Counted from the first letter of the stretch, positions 1-11,879 are shown. The stretch: 64,000 nucleotides of DNA from Hypomyces perniciosus (GCA_008477525.1 SPDT01000007.1:3720001-3784000), one strand, 5' to 3'. Program-made: numbers and translations. Notes: generated by a model not told the origin, from the sequence alone.

Positions 1-1745
1 TATTTATTATAGGGGGGTCTACTTAAGAAACAGTTACCTTTATATAGTAAGCGTTTAATAAAATGCTAAAGTAGGGAGTAGAGAATGCAGTGTCTTTTAA
101 CTATATTAAAGCTAAACTGCTATATTTTTACTATATAAAAGGCTAGATTTATAAAGAAGGTATTATAATAAAGGGAAAACTAGTCTAGCTTAAAGAGGAT
201 ATTTAATAGCTGGGGGTTTACTTTAATTTAAGGCTTTCTTTTAAGAAATATATAGAAACGCTTGCAGGCAAAGTATATAAAGTCTTTAACTTTTTTAGAT
301 TACTTAATAAAACTTAGAAGGGTTTACTTTTTAAAGCTATAGTATAAACTGCGAAAGCCTACGTCCTCTCTATTACCTTATATGGGATAAAAGTATAGTG
401 GCTAAGGTATAAATAATAATTGTAAATTGACTTTATTAAGCAGGTAAATATAAAAGTATCTGGCTTAATAGATAAAATAGATAAAGCCTTTAAGACTGTA
501 GTAAGGGTAGTCTTTTTAGTCTAGAAGATTATAAGCATTCCTATCCTATATAGAGAGTCAGGGGTTTTTATAGCTAGTATTGCTTTAGCTTAGGCCTGAT
601 TTAGGTGTATAGCGAGATTCGTGGGATTAGATTGGGATTACTTAACTAGTTAATATATTAATAAAAAACTCCCTCTTTAACTACTATAAACTAGACTTTA
701 ATGCACTGCCGCCTTGGTTAGCAGAACTATTAGACCTACCCTTTTCGCTAAAAAGTCCCTATATATTCTCCTTAGTTTTAACTTAAAAGGTATAGGTAAA
801 TTAACTGCAGTAAGGAAATACCTGGAATTAATTAACTCCCTCCCCTTTTATTTAGTTTTAGTTTACTTTAATAGGTTTTAAATTAAAGGGAATATAGGCT
901 AAAAAGCAGTTATTTATTATAGAGTAAAAGTAACTATAGATACTGGATACTTTAATAATGCAGAGGTTTATAATATAGAGGTATAGGCTGCCTTAAAGGC
1001 TATAGAGCTAGTGGCTAGATATATAGAGGAAGACTATATAATTTAAATAGCTTTCCTTTTTTTAGATAATTTATTGGTTATTAATAGGCTGTTTAATAAG
1101 CCCCCCCTATTTATATAAAGAGTATATATATGCTTTTAGAAACTAGTATAGAGTATTTCGCTTTATAAGACTTTTATTTTATAGGTTTTAGGATATAAGG
1201 ATATTATAGGCAATAAATAAGTTAATTATTTAGCTAAATAAGGCGCGGCCTTCCCTGCTGCGCTATAGAATTAGGCTATAATTATATATATTAGAAAATA
1301 GATTAAAAAAGAAATTATAAAGGTAAAGGAGTAGGATTAGCTTGGTAAGACCTTAAAGGGCTATAAATGGTAGGGATTTAGGGCTTTAACTTCCCCTTTA
1401 AAGCTTAAACTTTTATGCTTTATCTTTTATAGGCTTTTAGCAGAGAGATTAGGATATAAGGATTTCTAGGAATACTATAAACGCTTTAGATATAATAGAA
1501 AGTTTATTTATAAGTGCAGTGAACTAAAGAGATAAGGCTATTTTGCAGAATGCAGGATAGTTAGGCCTTTCTTTCTAGATATCCCCCTAAAAGAGACCCC
1601 CCTCTTTTACTTACTTGGACCTATAGGAAGTAAAGCCTTCTAGAAATTAGTAAAGGAAGTGGACCTTTATAGTCTTCCCTTAGCGGAAATAGATTAATAC
1701 TACCTAAATTAACCCTTTTTCCTTTATAAATTGAAACTCAGCGAA
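1..1745 (+). pseudogene. RIP-degraded LINE (Tad1-like) ORF2, 3' part: reverse transcriptase end and RNase H
   Basis: This is the 3' portion of a non-LTR retrotransposon second ORF; its 5' part lies outside the window. In one shifting plus-strand frame, 210-420 resembles the post-catalytic (thumb) region of LINE reverse transcriptases. Bases 900-1250 resemble an RNase H domain (motifs AEVYNIEV, AALKAIEL, FLDNLLVI, and GYKDIIGNK followed by NYLAK near 1190-1240). A Cys-bearing tail resembling the zinc knuckle of such proteins lies at about 1490-1560. Dozens of TAA/TAG codons break the frame, as expected from C-to-T change at CpA (RIP). It encodes nothing functional now. The family call rests on motif order seen by eye; the Tad1 clade is a guess. 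Confidence 0.6.
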
Positions 1746-2844
1746 TAGCGGCGTAAGCTGCCGGCTCTTGACGTCCTATTGCCTATAAGGGATTTGTGTA
1801 ACTAGTTTACTTAGTGGACGTAAATAATAAAACAAACAAACAAATAAGCTACGAATAGACCTAACTTTAACATTATAGAACGGTTTAGGTTTTGACGATT
1901 GGATGGCTCTGGGTATGATATTATTGATCTCTTTTATACTACCAGAACCTCTATTCTTGCTAAAATTGACCCGGACGGGATAGTGTCCTCCCATCCTAAT
2001 AGGAGCCCTTAACTGCCCCGCAGCCGGCGACTCTTAGCTTCACACCTGCAAGCCTGCACGAACGTTTGGAATACCTATACATAAAGCTGTTGTATCGCGT
2101 CATGCCCATCTTCTGGGCTGTTTTAAAACCTAGCTTTAGGCCTGAATGGAGATTTCTGTACTCACATCCTTCCCTTCATCCGATGGAGAGTCTCACTCAT
2201 ATAGTCATGGTAAGGGGAGAGCCGGCTTGGTTCTCATATGATTGATTACTCAGGATGAGGCCCATGGTTGATGGCGAAGCAAATCTTGTTCATGCGATAT
2301 GAAACATCGTGGGCTGATGCGGCGTTTGTACAATTGCGGGGGCTTTGACTTTGTATAGAAGTGGTGTCAGAGCAGGATTAGTAGATCGTGCTTCCCAAGT
2401 GGATTAGCACCCAAGGCAGTAAATTAGTCCCTGTATACTCCATATACTGTATGATGTTACCTGCCTGCTCTGTATGCTTTGATCATTCCCTCGTCGTCCC
2501 TTCCACATCACAGCTTATCCCTATCTCTGCTTTCTATCAAGATTCCTGTTCCAGCTGTATCGCAACAATCGGGCTTCCGTTACATTCATTAATTGAAACC
2601 TTGATACGAAATGGCCATAGATTGGAAACTGATGGCTCGAGCGTGGGCAAGTTGAGCTGGCTTAGAAAGCTCTACCACCCGTGGTCTACCTCACTCGTAT
2701 CGAGTGGCCCATTATATACGCAGCTTTTTAAAGTCCCTAGTGAGTCGCGTGCCCTCGATTCATCTTCTTGATAGTATCCGTAGTCGCGTAACATGGACCA
2801 CTGCGCCTATAATTTCTTAGCCGGAGCTAGCGTTAAAGATAAAA
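1746..2844. other. No recognisable gene; patch of near-balanced base composition
   Basis: No domain is recognisable here. From about 1,985 to 2,830 the base composition is clearly less AT-rich than the flanks and the TA bias is weaker, so this patch appears to have escaped the mutation that degraded its neighbours. The only ORF over 100 codons (2388-2771, plus) shows no family resemblance. Confidence 0.5.
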
Positions 2845-3990
2845 CGCTGCGAACCGCGCGATCTAGAACTTCCAATAGCCAAAGCGCTTTAACAGTATAT
2901 TAAAGATTCGAGTCAATATATTTACTGTTGCCTGCGATATAAGGTATCTTTTAGTTTAGATAAAGCTCTTTAGCGGTATATTCACAAATCTGCAAGGCAT
3001 AATATATATAGCCAATATGATTATAAACTAGATTTCGGCTCTGTGAAAAAGCTTGAGAAATATAATAAGAAGGTTCACTAAGGGAGAGGCACTCCTCTTA
3101 AACAATTCCTTCTATCCTTTCAAAGTCGCAGCAAAGATCTAAAGCTTTCAGCCAAGCAAGAACGTGTAGTCGAACTTGCTGTAAAGGGCCACAATATCTT
3201 TTACACCGGTTCAGCAGGCTGCAGTAAATCTACTATTTTACGTGGCATTAGAAGATATCTTTCAGATTTGGGGAAACAGGTCTATATTATAGCGCCAACA
3301 GGCAGAGTCGCTATAGCCAATAGCAGTATAACAACCTAGACTTTTACAGGGTAAACACCAAATTCTCACAAAAAGAAATTGTCAAAGCTAAAGGGAAAAA
3401 TAAAAAAGAAAACTCTAAAGCAGCTAATAGCAGTCGATACAATTATTATTAACGAGATAAGTATAGTTGAAAACCTATATTTTGAGCGGTTAAATGAAGT
3501 TATAAAAGCAGCCCGCGAGTCTTCACTCCCTTTCAGTGGGGCCCAGGTAATTGTAACAGGCAATTTCTGTCAGCTGCCCCCCGTTAAACCTTTTCGCCAC
3601 TGCATTAAATGCAGCAGCGATCTTATATCGGATCCAATAGAACAGACCTATATATACCTTAATAAGAGTTATTGTGCTTTATATCGCGATGTTAATAAGT
3701 GGGCCTTCCGTAGCAAGGCGTAGAAAGAGTGTGATTTCCATTATATACAACTTAGGGCTATTTATCGACAGAAAGACTTAAAGTTTATTAAGTTATTAGA
3801 GAAGTGCCGACTAGGCTTACCGTTCAGCAGTTTCGACATCGACCTACTTACTTACCATGAAACGCTAAATATTAATCACGCGGTAAGGCTTTATTGTACA
3901 CGCGAGGAGGTGCGTAAAGTTAATGATATAGAGCTTCAGCGTCTTTAAACCTTGCCCCAGAAATACTTTGTCGAGGGGGAATTGGCACTC
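2845..3990 (+). pseudogene. Pif1-like DNA helicase relic (N-terminal half)
   Basis: A long plus-strand frame with only a few stops reads as the ATPase half of a fungal Pif1-family 5'-3' DNA helicase. Seen in order: AKQERVVELAVKGHNIF leading into a Walker A segment (GSAGCSKST, where the family has GSAGTGKS), IIAPTGRVAI (motif Ia), IIINEISIVE (Walker B, DE changed to NE), and TGNFCQLPPVKPF (motif III). A further helicase-like segment ends near 3,950. The C-terminal motifs are absent and a CA microsatellite follows directly. The G-to-R/S and D-to-N type changes fit RIP. Pif1-like genes are multicopy in many filamentous fungi, often in repeats or Helitrons; no Helitron terminus is visible. Confidence 0.72.
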
Positions 3991-3994
3991 CAAA

Positions 3995-4027
3995 ACACAC
4001 ACAACACACACACACACCCACACACAA
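3995..4027. repeat. (CA)n microsatellite, imperfect
   Basis: About 33 bases of almost pure CA dinucleotides sit where the helicase relic stops. Unmutated CpA steps here are notable inside a block otherwise stripped of CpA, so the tract is probably younger than the RIP episode or too short to be a target. Confidence 0.85.
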
Positions 4028-4562
4028 CGACTGGTATCGAGCGCGGGAACCGCGCTCCTAACAGAACCACGAAGCGGCGATTGAGTAATGTAGGGGCTAA
4101 AAAGATACTGCGGATCATTTGATCATGATGCCGGCAGCCAAAAGCAACCAACGGTTACCTTTATACGCCTCAGCGACTGTGTTCTTACAGGTGGGGTTAT
4201 GTGTTAAAGGGGGAAGAAGGTTGTTGTTTATTAAACTAGGTCTATCTGTATGTCTTTATACTCCTGTGCTTTCCTAATCCAGTAGCTGCTTAAATAAGCA
4301 GCCAACCTTTCTCGGGTAAGCTAACAAGAAAAAAATGCTGGTGCGTTGGGCATGTCAGTTACCCCCGACAAAATAGATTAAAATAAGACCAGTTCAAGTA
4401 AATTATACTTGTCCTCCAAATTGATTCATGTTTAATAGTCGTTTAGGCTAATTTAAATGGTTTTTGCCCATAAACAACAAAGAAATTGAACATAGCGTAA
4501 GTATCCCTGGATCTCAAAGCTGACTGAACCTGGGCGTTCTGAACCTCCACTTCCTCTTTCGA
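4028..4562. other. No recognisable gene
   Basis: Part of this stretch (4,030-4,160) has balanced composition and the rest is AT-rich. No protein motif, tRNA or repeat unit could be recognised on either strand. Confidence 0.45.
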
Positions 4563-5400
4563 CTAGCCCAGGATATCCTTAAATGGCACCGCAGTAAGGG
4601 CTTCGAGTCCTTCAATGAAACTTAGGCGCAAGAGGGCACCGACTTCTTTGAGCCGCTTATCCTTGGGCCAACTACCGATAGGGAGCCTGAATCGCTGCTC
4701 AGTGACGCCAATAAAGCCGGCTGCCTCAGCCCACTCTATGAAGGACGGGGCGGGGTTTAGGGTGCGGCCGTTCTTATAACAGGCATCCATAAGACAGTTT
4801 ATTAGCAGGACAATGTCATTATCAGGTTTAAGCGAGTCGTCTTCCGAGTAGGGGTTGTTATCAGATTCCTGGAACTCGACCTATCCTCTTAAGTTTAGGT
4901 TATCGAAGATCTGTCGGACGAGTCTTGGCCAGTCTTTAATGGAGCCAGCCATATACCGGCAGTGGATATAGTCGTATTTCTCTGACTTATTCCACTGCTG
5001 TTTGATATTGTCGACCAAGAATTTTATATTTGGGGGGATTAAGGATGGTTGGATCGGGCTGAGGTCGTTGCCAATAATAGAGGCTCCAGGGAAGCGGTCT
5101 CCAAACTCGATGCACTATAGTCCTGTGCCGGTACCTATATCTAGAACTTTAAGTCGTTTAGGTTTAATTGGAGCGAGAAAAAGTCGTTCTTCGAGTAGAC
5201 CGCAGTATGCGGAGTGAACCATATCGAGGCGCTCTTACTCTTATTAATCATCGGGAAAGATATAGGCTCCAGCATAGTAGCCGTGGTAGCGTCGGTCATA
5301 CTTCCACATATGCCAATCGATACTGTTAGGCAGGGAGATGCTGGTTAACAAGACCTCATCGCTATATGTCGAGTTGGCCTTATCCTAGTCTACTTTAACC
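4563..5400 (-). pseudogene. LaeA/TAM-domain-like SAM-dependent methyltransferase relic
   Basis: Read on the minus strand, this is a degraded class I methyltransferase. From N to C: a segment ending in RRYHGYYAGAYIFPDD, then ERLDMVH, then KVLDIGTGTG (motif I, SAM-binding glycine loop), FPGASIIGNDLSPIQP (motif II), NIKFLVDNI, and YDYIHCRYMAGSIKDW. The C-terminal block (4563-4790) contains GFIGVTEQRFRLPIGSWP, followed by KDKRLKEVG. This order is typical of the large ascomycete family that includes the secondary-metabolism regulator LaeA. Stops interrupt it, for example after FPDD. The 5' end near 5,400 is uncertain. Paralogues of this family are numerous, so a specific LaeA function is not implied. 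Confidence 0.72.
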
Positions 5401-6849
5401 TTAACAGTTACTGGCGTAGTTGATATTTTAATATAGCTCGTTTAAGTAGAAATGTTGATAAGAGACGAGAGCCTTTACCAAAGAGTAAGAAGTTAGTAAT
5501 TTGCTGCCTTACAATATCTAATATATATAAAACCTTTATAAGTGCTAAACTATAGCGGGCTTTTAGAGTCTGTAAATAAGACATTGACTGCCAGAGAGGA
5601 TAATGCAGTATCTAGCCTGACCAAGAATACAATATTAATGCAGGTAACAAAACAAAGAAATATACCCTTGCTGGTAGTGTTCTTTATGGATAGCAATTGC
5701 TATTTTACTCCTTTATTAGCGTCCTATACTGCTAGAGAGGGGCCCCTTGTTAGCGCTAAGCAATTTCTTCTTTTAAGTTCATTTGCCAAGCAGGGATTGA
5801 CAGGGATCTCCACACGTTTAATCCCGTTAAGTCTGGTCCTCTGGGAATTCTGGACTTAATACCTGCATCTACTTGCAATAATAAGCTATACTCGGTATAT
5901 GGAGTACTATATAGTGTATCGGTGGATCAGCGCAGCTTATGCGCTATATAATTGGCGATAAACCCTGAGTCCCCTTCTCGGTTATATACTATCGTGTAAT
6001 GGATGGTGATTTATAGTGTTAATAGGGGGCAAGGGGTTGTTACAGGAGGTTGGTTCCGATTACCCTTGGCGTAAAGTATGGTTAGAAGGCTGTAACTTAT
6101 ATAGAGTACTCCTTCTAGCTGCTTAGAAATCTTTAAAAATCCGCTAGCAAAAAGCGGTCACCCTTTATATGTATATGCCGCTTGCGGACAGAGTTTGCCG
6201 TTACTAAAAACATTCTTATCAGTAATAGTTTTATTATTTTAAGGAAAGAAATTTAAAGATAAATTCTATATATAGCTTGAGTTAACAATATAGGCTGATT
6301 AATAAAACAAGCATATACACTTTTTCTATATCTAATAGTCTTTTCTTCTTTGCCTTAGGTTATAGCTAAACCTATAAAGGGCATTCCTATATAAGATACT
6401 ATTGCAGACCTATTAGCCCCTGCGCAGACTATGCCTCGCCTCTAGTAGGCTGCCAGCTATATCTAAGGCATCAGGAACACTAAGGTGTTGTTTAATAGTA
6501 CTTAAGCTGTTAGGGTTAGCTTAGCTATTTAAAATTCTCGAAAGATATACCCGATATTCCCTGCATATAACTTATATACAAGATTCGGGATACGGAGGCC
6601 CTTTAAATCAAGATGATTAAGGGGCAGATAAGCCTTGGATTCACTATTTAAAACTGTATATCCGCTAAGGACCTTTATTTATCTAATAAGTTGAAAATGG
6701 CTCTGTAAGAAGTTTTTGGCAGTGAAAATAAACGGTTTACCTATTATATGTTAGTATACTTTAGTTATAAATGCAACTATAGCCTATAAAGTCTATTAAT
6801 AGCGTAATAAAAGTTTATTTAACTGAGGAAGTTAACTTTTTTAGAGTAT
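5401..6849. other. AT-rich degraded DNA, nothing recognised
   Basis: Short open stretches exist (for example 5542-5859, plus) but have no recognisable motif, and all frames are cut by TAA/TAG. I see no structured repeat. Confidence 0.45.
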
Positions 6850-9700
6850 GTCTAAGACTTTAATGTACTTTAGTAATCCCTGATATATATCTTTCATCCG
6901 TGATTCCACTCTACCTAAATAGCTGAGTATGAATTTATACACTATTTTTGCTTTAAGGCTTTACTTAATAGCTACTTTATATACGCTAACAAAAACAGCC
7001 TGGTATAGCTAAGACCTTTTTTCCTTTAGCTGAGGGGTATACTTATTAGCGAATATTTTAAGGAGTTCTAGCCAGAGTATCCCTGACTAGATATTAAAGG
7101 CAATATAGCTTAGTACCAGTTTGTTATAGAGGGTGTTGATATCCTTTTATAATATAGGTTTATGATTATTCTAATCCTCCTCGCTTTAAAGGAAGCCTTG
7201 CAAAAAGGTTTTAATAAGTGAAACTAAATTACTAGGTAGCCTTAACCTTTGCTTTTATAAAATCCGGCTATCTGACTAAAGCTTAAATATAGTTAATAAA
7301 AAGTCTATACGGCTGTTTCCAGTTGTGAGTATCGCCCCAGTAAAATATAGTGCAAAGTTAGGCTCCTAGGCTATATAGATTGGCTCGGTATCTGTAAAGA
7401 GAAGCCTTATATTGGCCTTCGAGGGAGATAGGAGAAGGGTAAGCGCTAAACAACTATTACCCACTTGCATATCGCCGTTACTGAGTTGCAGGGCCTCTAG
7501 ATCTTAAGTTATCTGTCTAGTAATACTTTAACTTATAAACCGGATCTGACTCGCCTGTATATAATAATACATTAGCTCTTAGTGATTAAAGAAGATGCTA
7601 AAACTGTAAACCTATCTTATTAGATTTGCATATAAAGTTTCCTATTAGCCTGATTGCCATTAATTAGGTAGACTATAGCTCTATAGTCTAGGGTCTTTCT
7701 GTCTTGGCACTATAGGTACTAATGCTATAGCGGTATCTTGCCGGAATGTTTCTAACTCTGTAATTACAGGTTGGAATCTATAAGACAGGGATGGCCGAGA
7801 TGGGGTGCCTTTATCGTGTATGGTGTGTCTATTAGCTATAGACGCAGAGAGCCCTTTCTTTGCTTAACAAATTGGCTGCTGGCTCGCTAAAGCCTTTAAG
7901 AGAGTTGGCAGAGATAGGGATACTGACACATTATTTACTGCCTTAAGCAGCAGTACCTAGTATAAAGGCGCTTGGAAAGTCTGGCTCCGCTTAATATAGC
8001 GTTCTCTGTCTAATCCTAGTCTAATATTTGAATGCGCTAAACAGCAGATATTTCTTGGCATAGGAGATAATAATACATCCCTTTATTTAAAATGGGAATT
8101 AGTTATAGGGTTTAAAAATATACCGCTAGTGATATAATCGTTTGCACTTAGGTCGCCTGGATAAACTATAAAATTTCCGAGTTTCAACTTGTAAGTTAGC
8201 AGTCTGCAATTATCTATAAATAGATGCGACTAGAGGAAGTTGTATAGAGCTAGGCTGTAGCTTATATATTTAACCCTAATAAATATTCTAAATATTTTTT
8301 TTTAGTTATTATTAATATCCTAAAATTTTACTAACAGTAGTTAATAGTAAAGTATAATCTTAAAATCACTAGATCCTTTTAACTTGATTTAATGTCTATA
8401 ACTTTTTAGGAGATGCAAATATAGGGCTTAATATAGTATTAAGAAAATCCCTAGAGATTATCGGAAACTGGTAAGATTTGCCCTTTTAGCGAGAGGTTCT
8501 TATTCTAATGGCTACCTCTATAAGATCGCCCTCCTACTGAGAAAGGCGGCAACTATAAGACTCGGGACAATCCTACGGAAATATCGCACAATATCCCTAA
8601 AAATATAAAAACTATCTCAAGTAAGGTTGCTCTAAAGAGTTAAATAGGGGTGGTTATTTGCTTGGTTGGGAGGTCTGGGGATATTATTTTCCAATTTGGA
8701 AACCTTTAATTCTTAAGGCCTGGGAGGATAGGATAAGACTGAATAATGTACTGGAGAGACTGTTAACTAGTCTCTTCCTTTCACAATTCAAGTATTTCTA
8801 TACCTTAAAGCATCTACCTTGGCGTTATACAGCAGTCATATACCCTTGCGTATATTATACTTAATTTGTTATTGGAATAAAGTTAACTTCCCCTCTATTA
8901 GGATTATTCCATAGGCGAGCGGCCAGTCGCCTATCTTATCCTTATATTTAACGTAACATTTACAGGATTTCTTATCCTCGGAAGTTAATAGTTGCTTTAT
9001 AAACTAAGCTGCCTGGAATGCTACAGTAAATCGATGCTATTATCGGAAAGAAGAGTGTAGTTTTATGTGCAGTATTTTTTAAAGAATCCGCTATATCACT
9101 TATAACCAAGATATCTAAGCTATAAAAGAGCAGATATATCCCAAGCTGTAAAAAAACAAATTATACTCCTGATCTGTAATTTTTATAAGGCATGGATGGG
9201 TGTCCTTTAATTTAACCGTGTAAGCTAAGCCGCCTCTTCCTTTAACATGGCTACCCTTTGCCTCTAGGGCGGGCTGCAGCTGAGAAGTAAGTCTCGGGAA
9301 CTGAGGATTGTATTCTAGGCCATGACAAGGGTCTTAGACCGAGGCTGGAACTTGTTTTGGTGGCGATATAAGTGCTAGGCCTGTCCAGAGAGCAATATGT
9401 AACACCCTGTCTTACTGTTATATATCTTCCAGGATTACATAATACATAGAATGATATAGTGTAGTTTGCTTTAAAACGAGGCTGATTTTAGTCGTTATAA
9501 GTAATCCCCGGGCAGGGCATATCCTTACACTATATATAATCGCCTTGGGTACTAGCTACTTTCTCTAAGGCTGTGCCTTGTAAGGCGACTGATAGCGGCG
9601 TGCTGCCTCCGCTACCTTTTCGGAGAGGCACTTTATACTTCTTATATCTCGGCAATATATTTTAAGCATTTAAGTCTTTCGCTAGGTCCATATCCATAGT
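6850..9700 (-). pseudogene. Large RIP-degraded gene of unknown family
   Basis: The minus strand carries long quasi-open segments with amino-acid composition typical of protein and few stops. A first block starts at a Met near 9,700 (reading MDMDLAKDLNA) and runs to about 9,250 with motifs such as KVPLRKGSGGSTPLSVAL and CKDMPCPGITY. After a frameshift it continues through GLAYTVKLKDTHPCLIK (near 9,200). Another block at 8,230-7,700 contains KLKLGNFIVYPGDLSANDYI, followed by segments down to about 6,850. Most stops are TAA or TAG, consistent with former CAA, CAG or TGG codons. If one gene, the product would be about 900 residues. I do not recognise the family, and it may be two adjacent genes. 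Confidence 0.5.
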
Positions 9701-10099
9701 CTTGCTCCTAACTATCTCTCTTAGCTAATTTAGAAGCACTTTTCAATACCTAATTACACTCGCTAATATAGAATTTCTGGTTTTCCTTTATACCCTTTTA
9801 AATATAATTGCCAAAGGCCCGCTTGCGCAGAGTCTGGCCCCCTGGATTAGTTCAGCTTTTATTCCTGCTTTATGTTTCTGCCTTTTCTAATGTAATATAC
9901 TTTAGTATATTTAAAGTTAACTTATAGTCTTTGTTTATATTGACAGCGAGGACGATAGTTACTAGAATATAATGGATTTTCTATTACAGCTACCCGAGGC
10001 GCAATATAACCAGTATATTTAAGTAGAAATGCATTCAGGTAGTGATAACGGTTAGCCGGCAAGTAATAGTGTTTACACTTTTTATATATACTAACCGAA
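9701..10099. other. Degraded spacer between two divergent relics
   Basis: This AT-rich stretch separates the minus-strand unknown relic from the plus-strand BCS1-like relic and would contain their promoters if both were once genes. No motif is recognisable. Confidence 0.35.
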
Positions 10100-11209
10100 A
10101 AAAGGAATTTCGTTTTCTATTACCTCTAGGAACTTTAACAATCCTTTATAAAGGGTATTGCATTACTATTAGGAATGAGACTATAAAGTTAGGCGGCCCT
10201 GAATCATAATCTTTAAGGCGGCTTACTCTTTTCCGCTATAGAAAGTCTAAAGGTAGAACCTATATTTTATCTTGAATTGCAGGTCTAGTATAGTTAAAGA
10301 TTAGTACTAGATCTATTAATACATTTAGTTAGAAATGTAAATAAATAGGTTGCGACTAAGGACCGCCAAAAAGTTAAAATATATTAACCTAGAATATACT
10401 TTTTCGACAATCCCTGGCATAATCTAATACGTTAATCGATAAAACCTCTATTAATAGTAATTCTTAAGGAGAAAGTAAAAAAAGAGGTAATAAATAACCT
10501 AGAGAAGTTTTTAAGTATAGAGGGAAAGTTATAGTATTAAGCTATAGGGCAGTTATATAAATAAGGCTATCTGATCTATGGCCCTCTAGGGACTAGAAAG
10601 TCTAGTTTTATTTGGGCTTTAGCAGGGTACTTCAGCCTCGATATATATATTATTCAGCTTTTAAAGATAAACGACTAAACACTTAGGAGTCTATTTAGAA
10701 CACTCCTATCGAAATGCATTATTCTCCTAGAGGATATAGATTCCTCTGTAGTCAGAACTTTTAGCAATCTGGGCTCAGAATGCAATAGGAACGATAGTAA
10801 CGTTACGCTTAGGGGTTTGCTGAATGCTATTAACGGTGTTGCCTCTTATAAAGGCCATATTCTTATTATAACTTGCAACGATATGAAGTGCCTATTAAAT
10901 AGCCTTATCCGGCCAGGGCGCATCGATTGGGTATTTAAGATTAAGCTCGCTATAAAAGAATAAGTCAAGGTTCTCTTTACTACGATATACAAACAGTATA
11001 CGGACGAAAGGAGTTGTGAATCTTATAGGAATAGATTTGACAAGGAGTGTATAGAAAAACTGGCTGATATGTTCACCAATATGATCGGCGATAGACGTGC
11101 TGCACCTGCTGCACTGAGAGGCACCATCCTAAACAATATATATAACCCGGAACAAGCAGTAGAAAATGCCAAATATTTAATAGAGAACAAGGGGGATCCA
11201 AGGAAATAA
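10100..11209 (+). pseudogene. BCS1-like AAA ATPase relic
   Basis: A plus-strand frame ending in TAA at 11,207-11,209 reads as a fungal BCS1-like AAA protein, the family of mitochondrial inner-membrane translocases with many ascomycete paralogues. Visible in order: a weak BCS1_N-like stretch, then EVINNLEKFL, the Walker A region GYLIYGPLGTRKSSF (family GPPGTGKSS), the Walker B-like IILLEDIDSS, LRGLLNAINGVASYKGH, IITCNDMKCLLNSLIRPGRID (sensor and arginine-finger region), and a C-terminal AAA lid. Few stops remain in the C-terminal half. The two Walker A substitutions (P to L, G to R) are both explained by RIP transitions, and the protein would be inactive even if translated. The 5' limit is approximate. 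Confidence 0.78.
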
Positions 11210-11266
11210 AAAAAGATGCCTGCACCTAAAAAACTACAGACTCCCCATCTAACCTAAAAGGATAGA

Positions 11267-11651
11267 GTTACTAGTAACTTAGTATTAAATATATAGTCTT
11301 TTTTCTTAGTGGTTATCAGTACTCGCCATTCACTAATAATGAAATTGCTAGTAACTAGACGTTAGGTAAACGTAGGTTACTAGTACTCTATGCTTTCCCC
11401 TAGGCAGTTACTAGTAATTAGGTCCGGGAAGTTACCAGTAGCTTATAAGTACCAGTAACTGCGTCCATATCAGTTAGGGCGGTTACCAGTACCCCTTGGC
11501 TACCAGTAACCTATAGTTAGAGGTTACTAGTATTCACTAGCCGAGGATTGCCAGTAATTTCCTAGTTAACCTGCAAAGTTACTGGTACCTCAGTAGCCCC
11601 TGCTTGTGGGTTACTGGTAGCTTAAATTTAATCTGGCGGGTTACTGGTACT
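11267..11651. repeat. Array of 14 dyad-symmetric 12-mers (GTTACYRGTAMY)
   Basis: Fourteen near-copies of a 12-base near-palindrome occur at 11267, 11312, 11345, 11376, 11407, 11431, 11449, 11482, 11499, 11523, 11548, 11578, 11610 and 11640. The first copy is the perfect palindrome GTTACTAGTAAC. Centres are CTAG, CCAG or CTGG, and starts are 17-45 bases apart. The sequence between copies is not conserved. CTAG centres may be RIP products of CCAG/CTGG (CpA to TpA). The array starts 57 bases after the stop of the BCS1 relic. Its role is unknown: candidates are a binding-site array for a dimeric protein, sub-terminal repeats of a transposon, or a diverged minisatellite. Confidence 0.8.
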
Positions 11652-11879
11652 TTAGATGGTCGCCATAGGTGCCCTCGCCCGCATACAGTTGAAGTTATTG
11701 GGAAGTACTCCGTACTCCATAACTTATCCCATATTATTGGTCTTGATTACACGAATGTGAAGGTCCTCGATAGTCATCCATATGACATTCGATCCTCATC
11801 ATGCATCGAGAGCTCATAGTATTGCGCAGCCTGTGGCGTATTCTGTGGCGACTGGGAGAGAGTCAGGGTTATTCGTTCC

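Noticed and set aside
2388..2771. Open frame of 127 codons in the non-RIP patch
   Set aside because: No family resemblance on reading; Ser/Cys/Leu bias typical of chance frames.
5542..5859. Open frame of 105 codons, plus strand, in the AT-rich block
   Set aside because: Not supported by any motif; chance open stretch in degraded DNA.
11267..11651. CRISPR array
   Set aside because: Repeats are only 12 bases, variable, palindromic and irregularly spaced in a eukaryotic genome.
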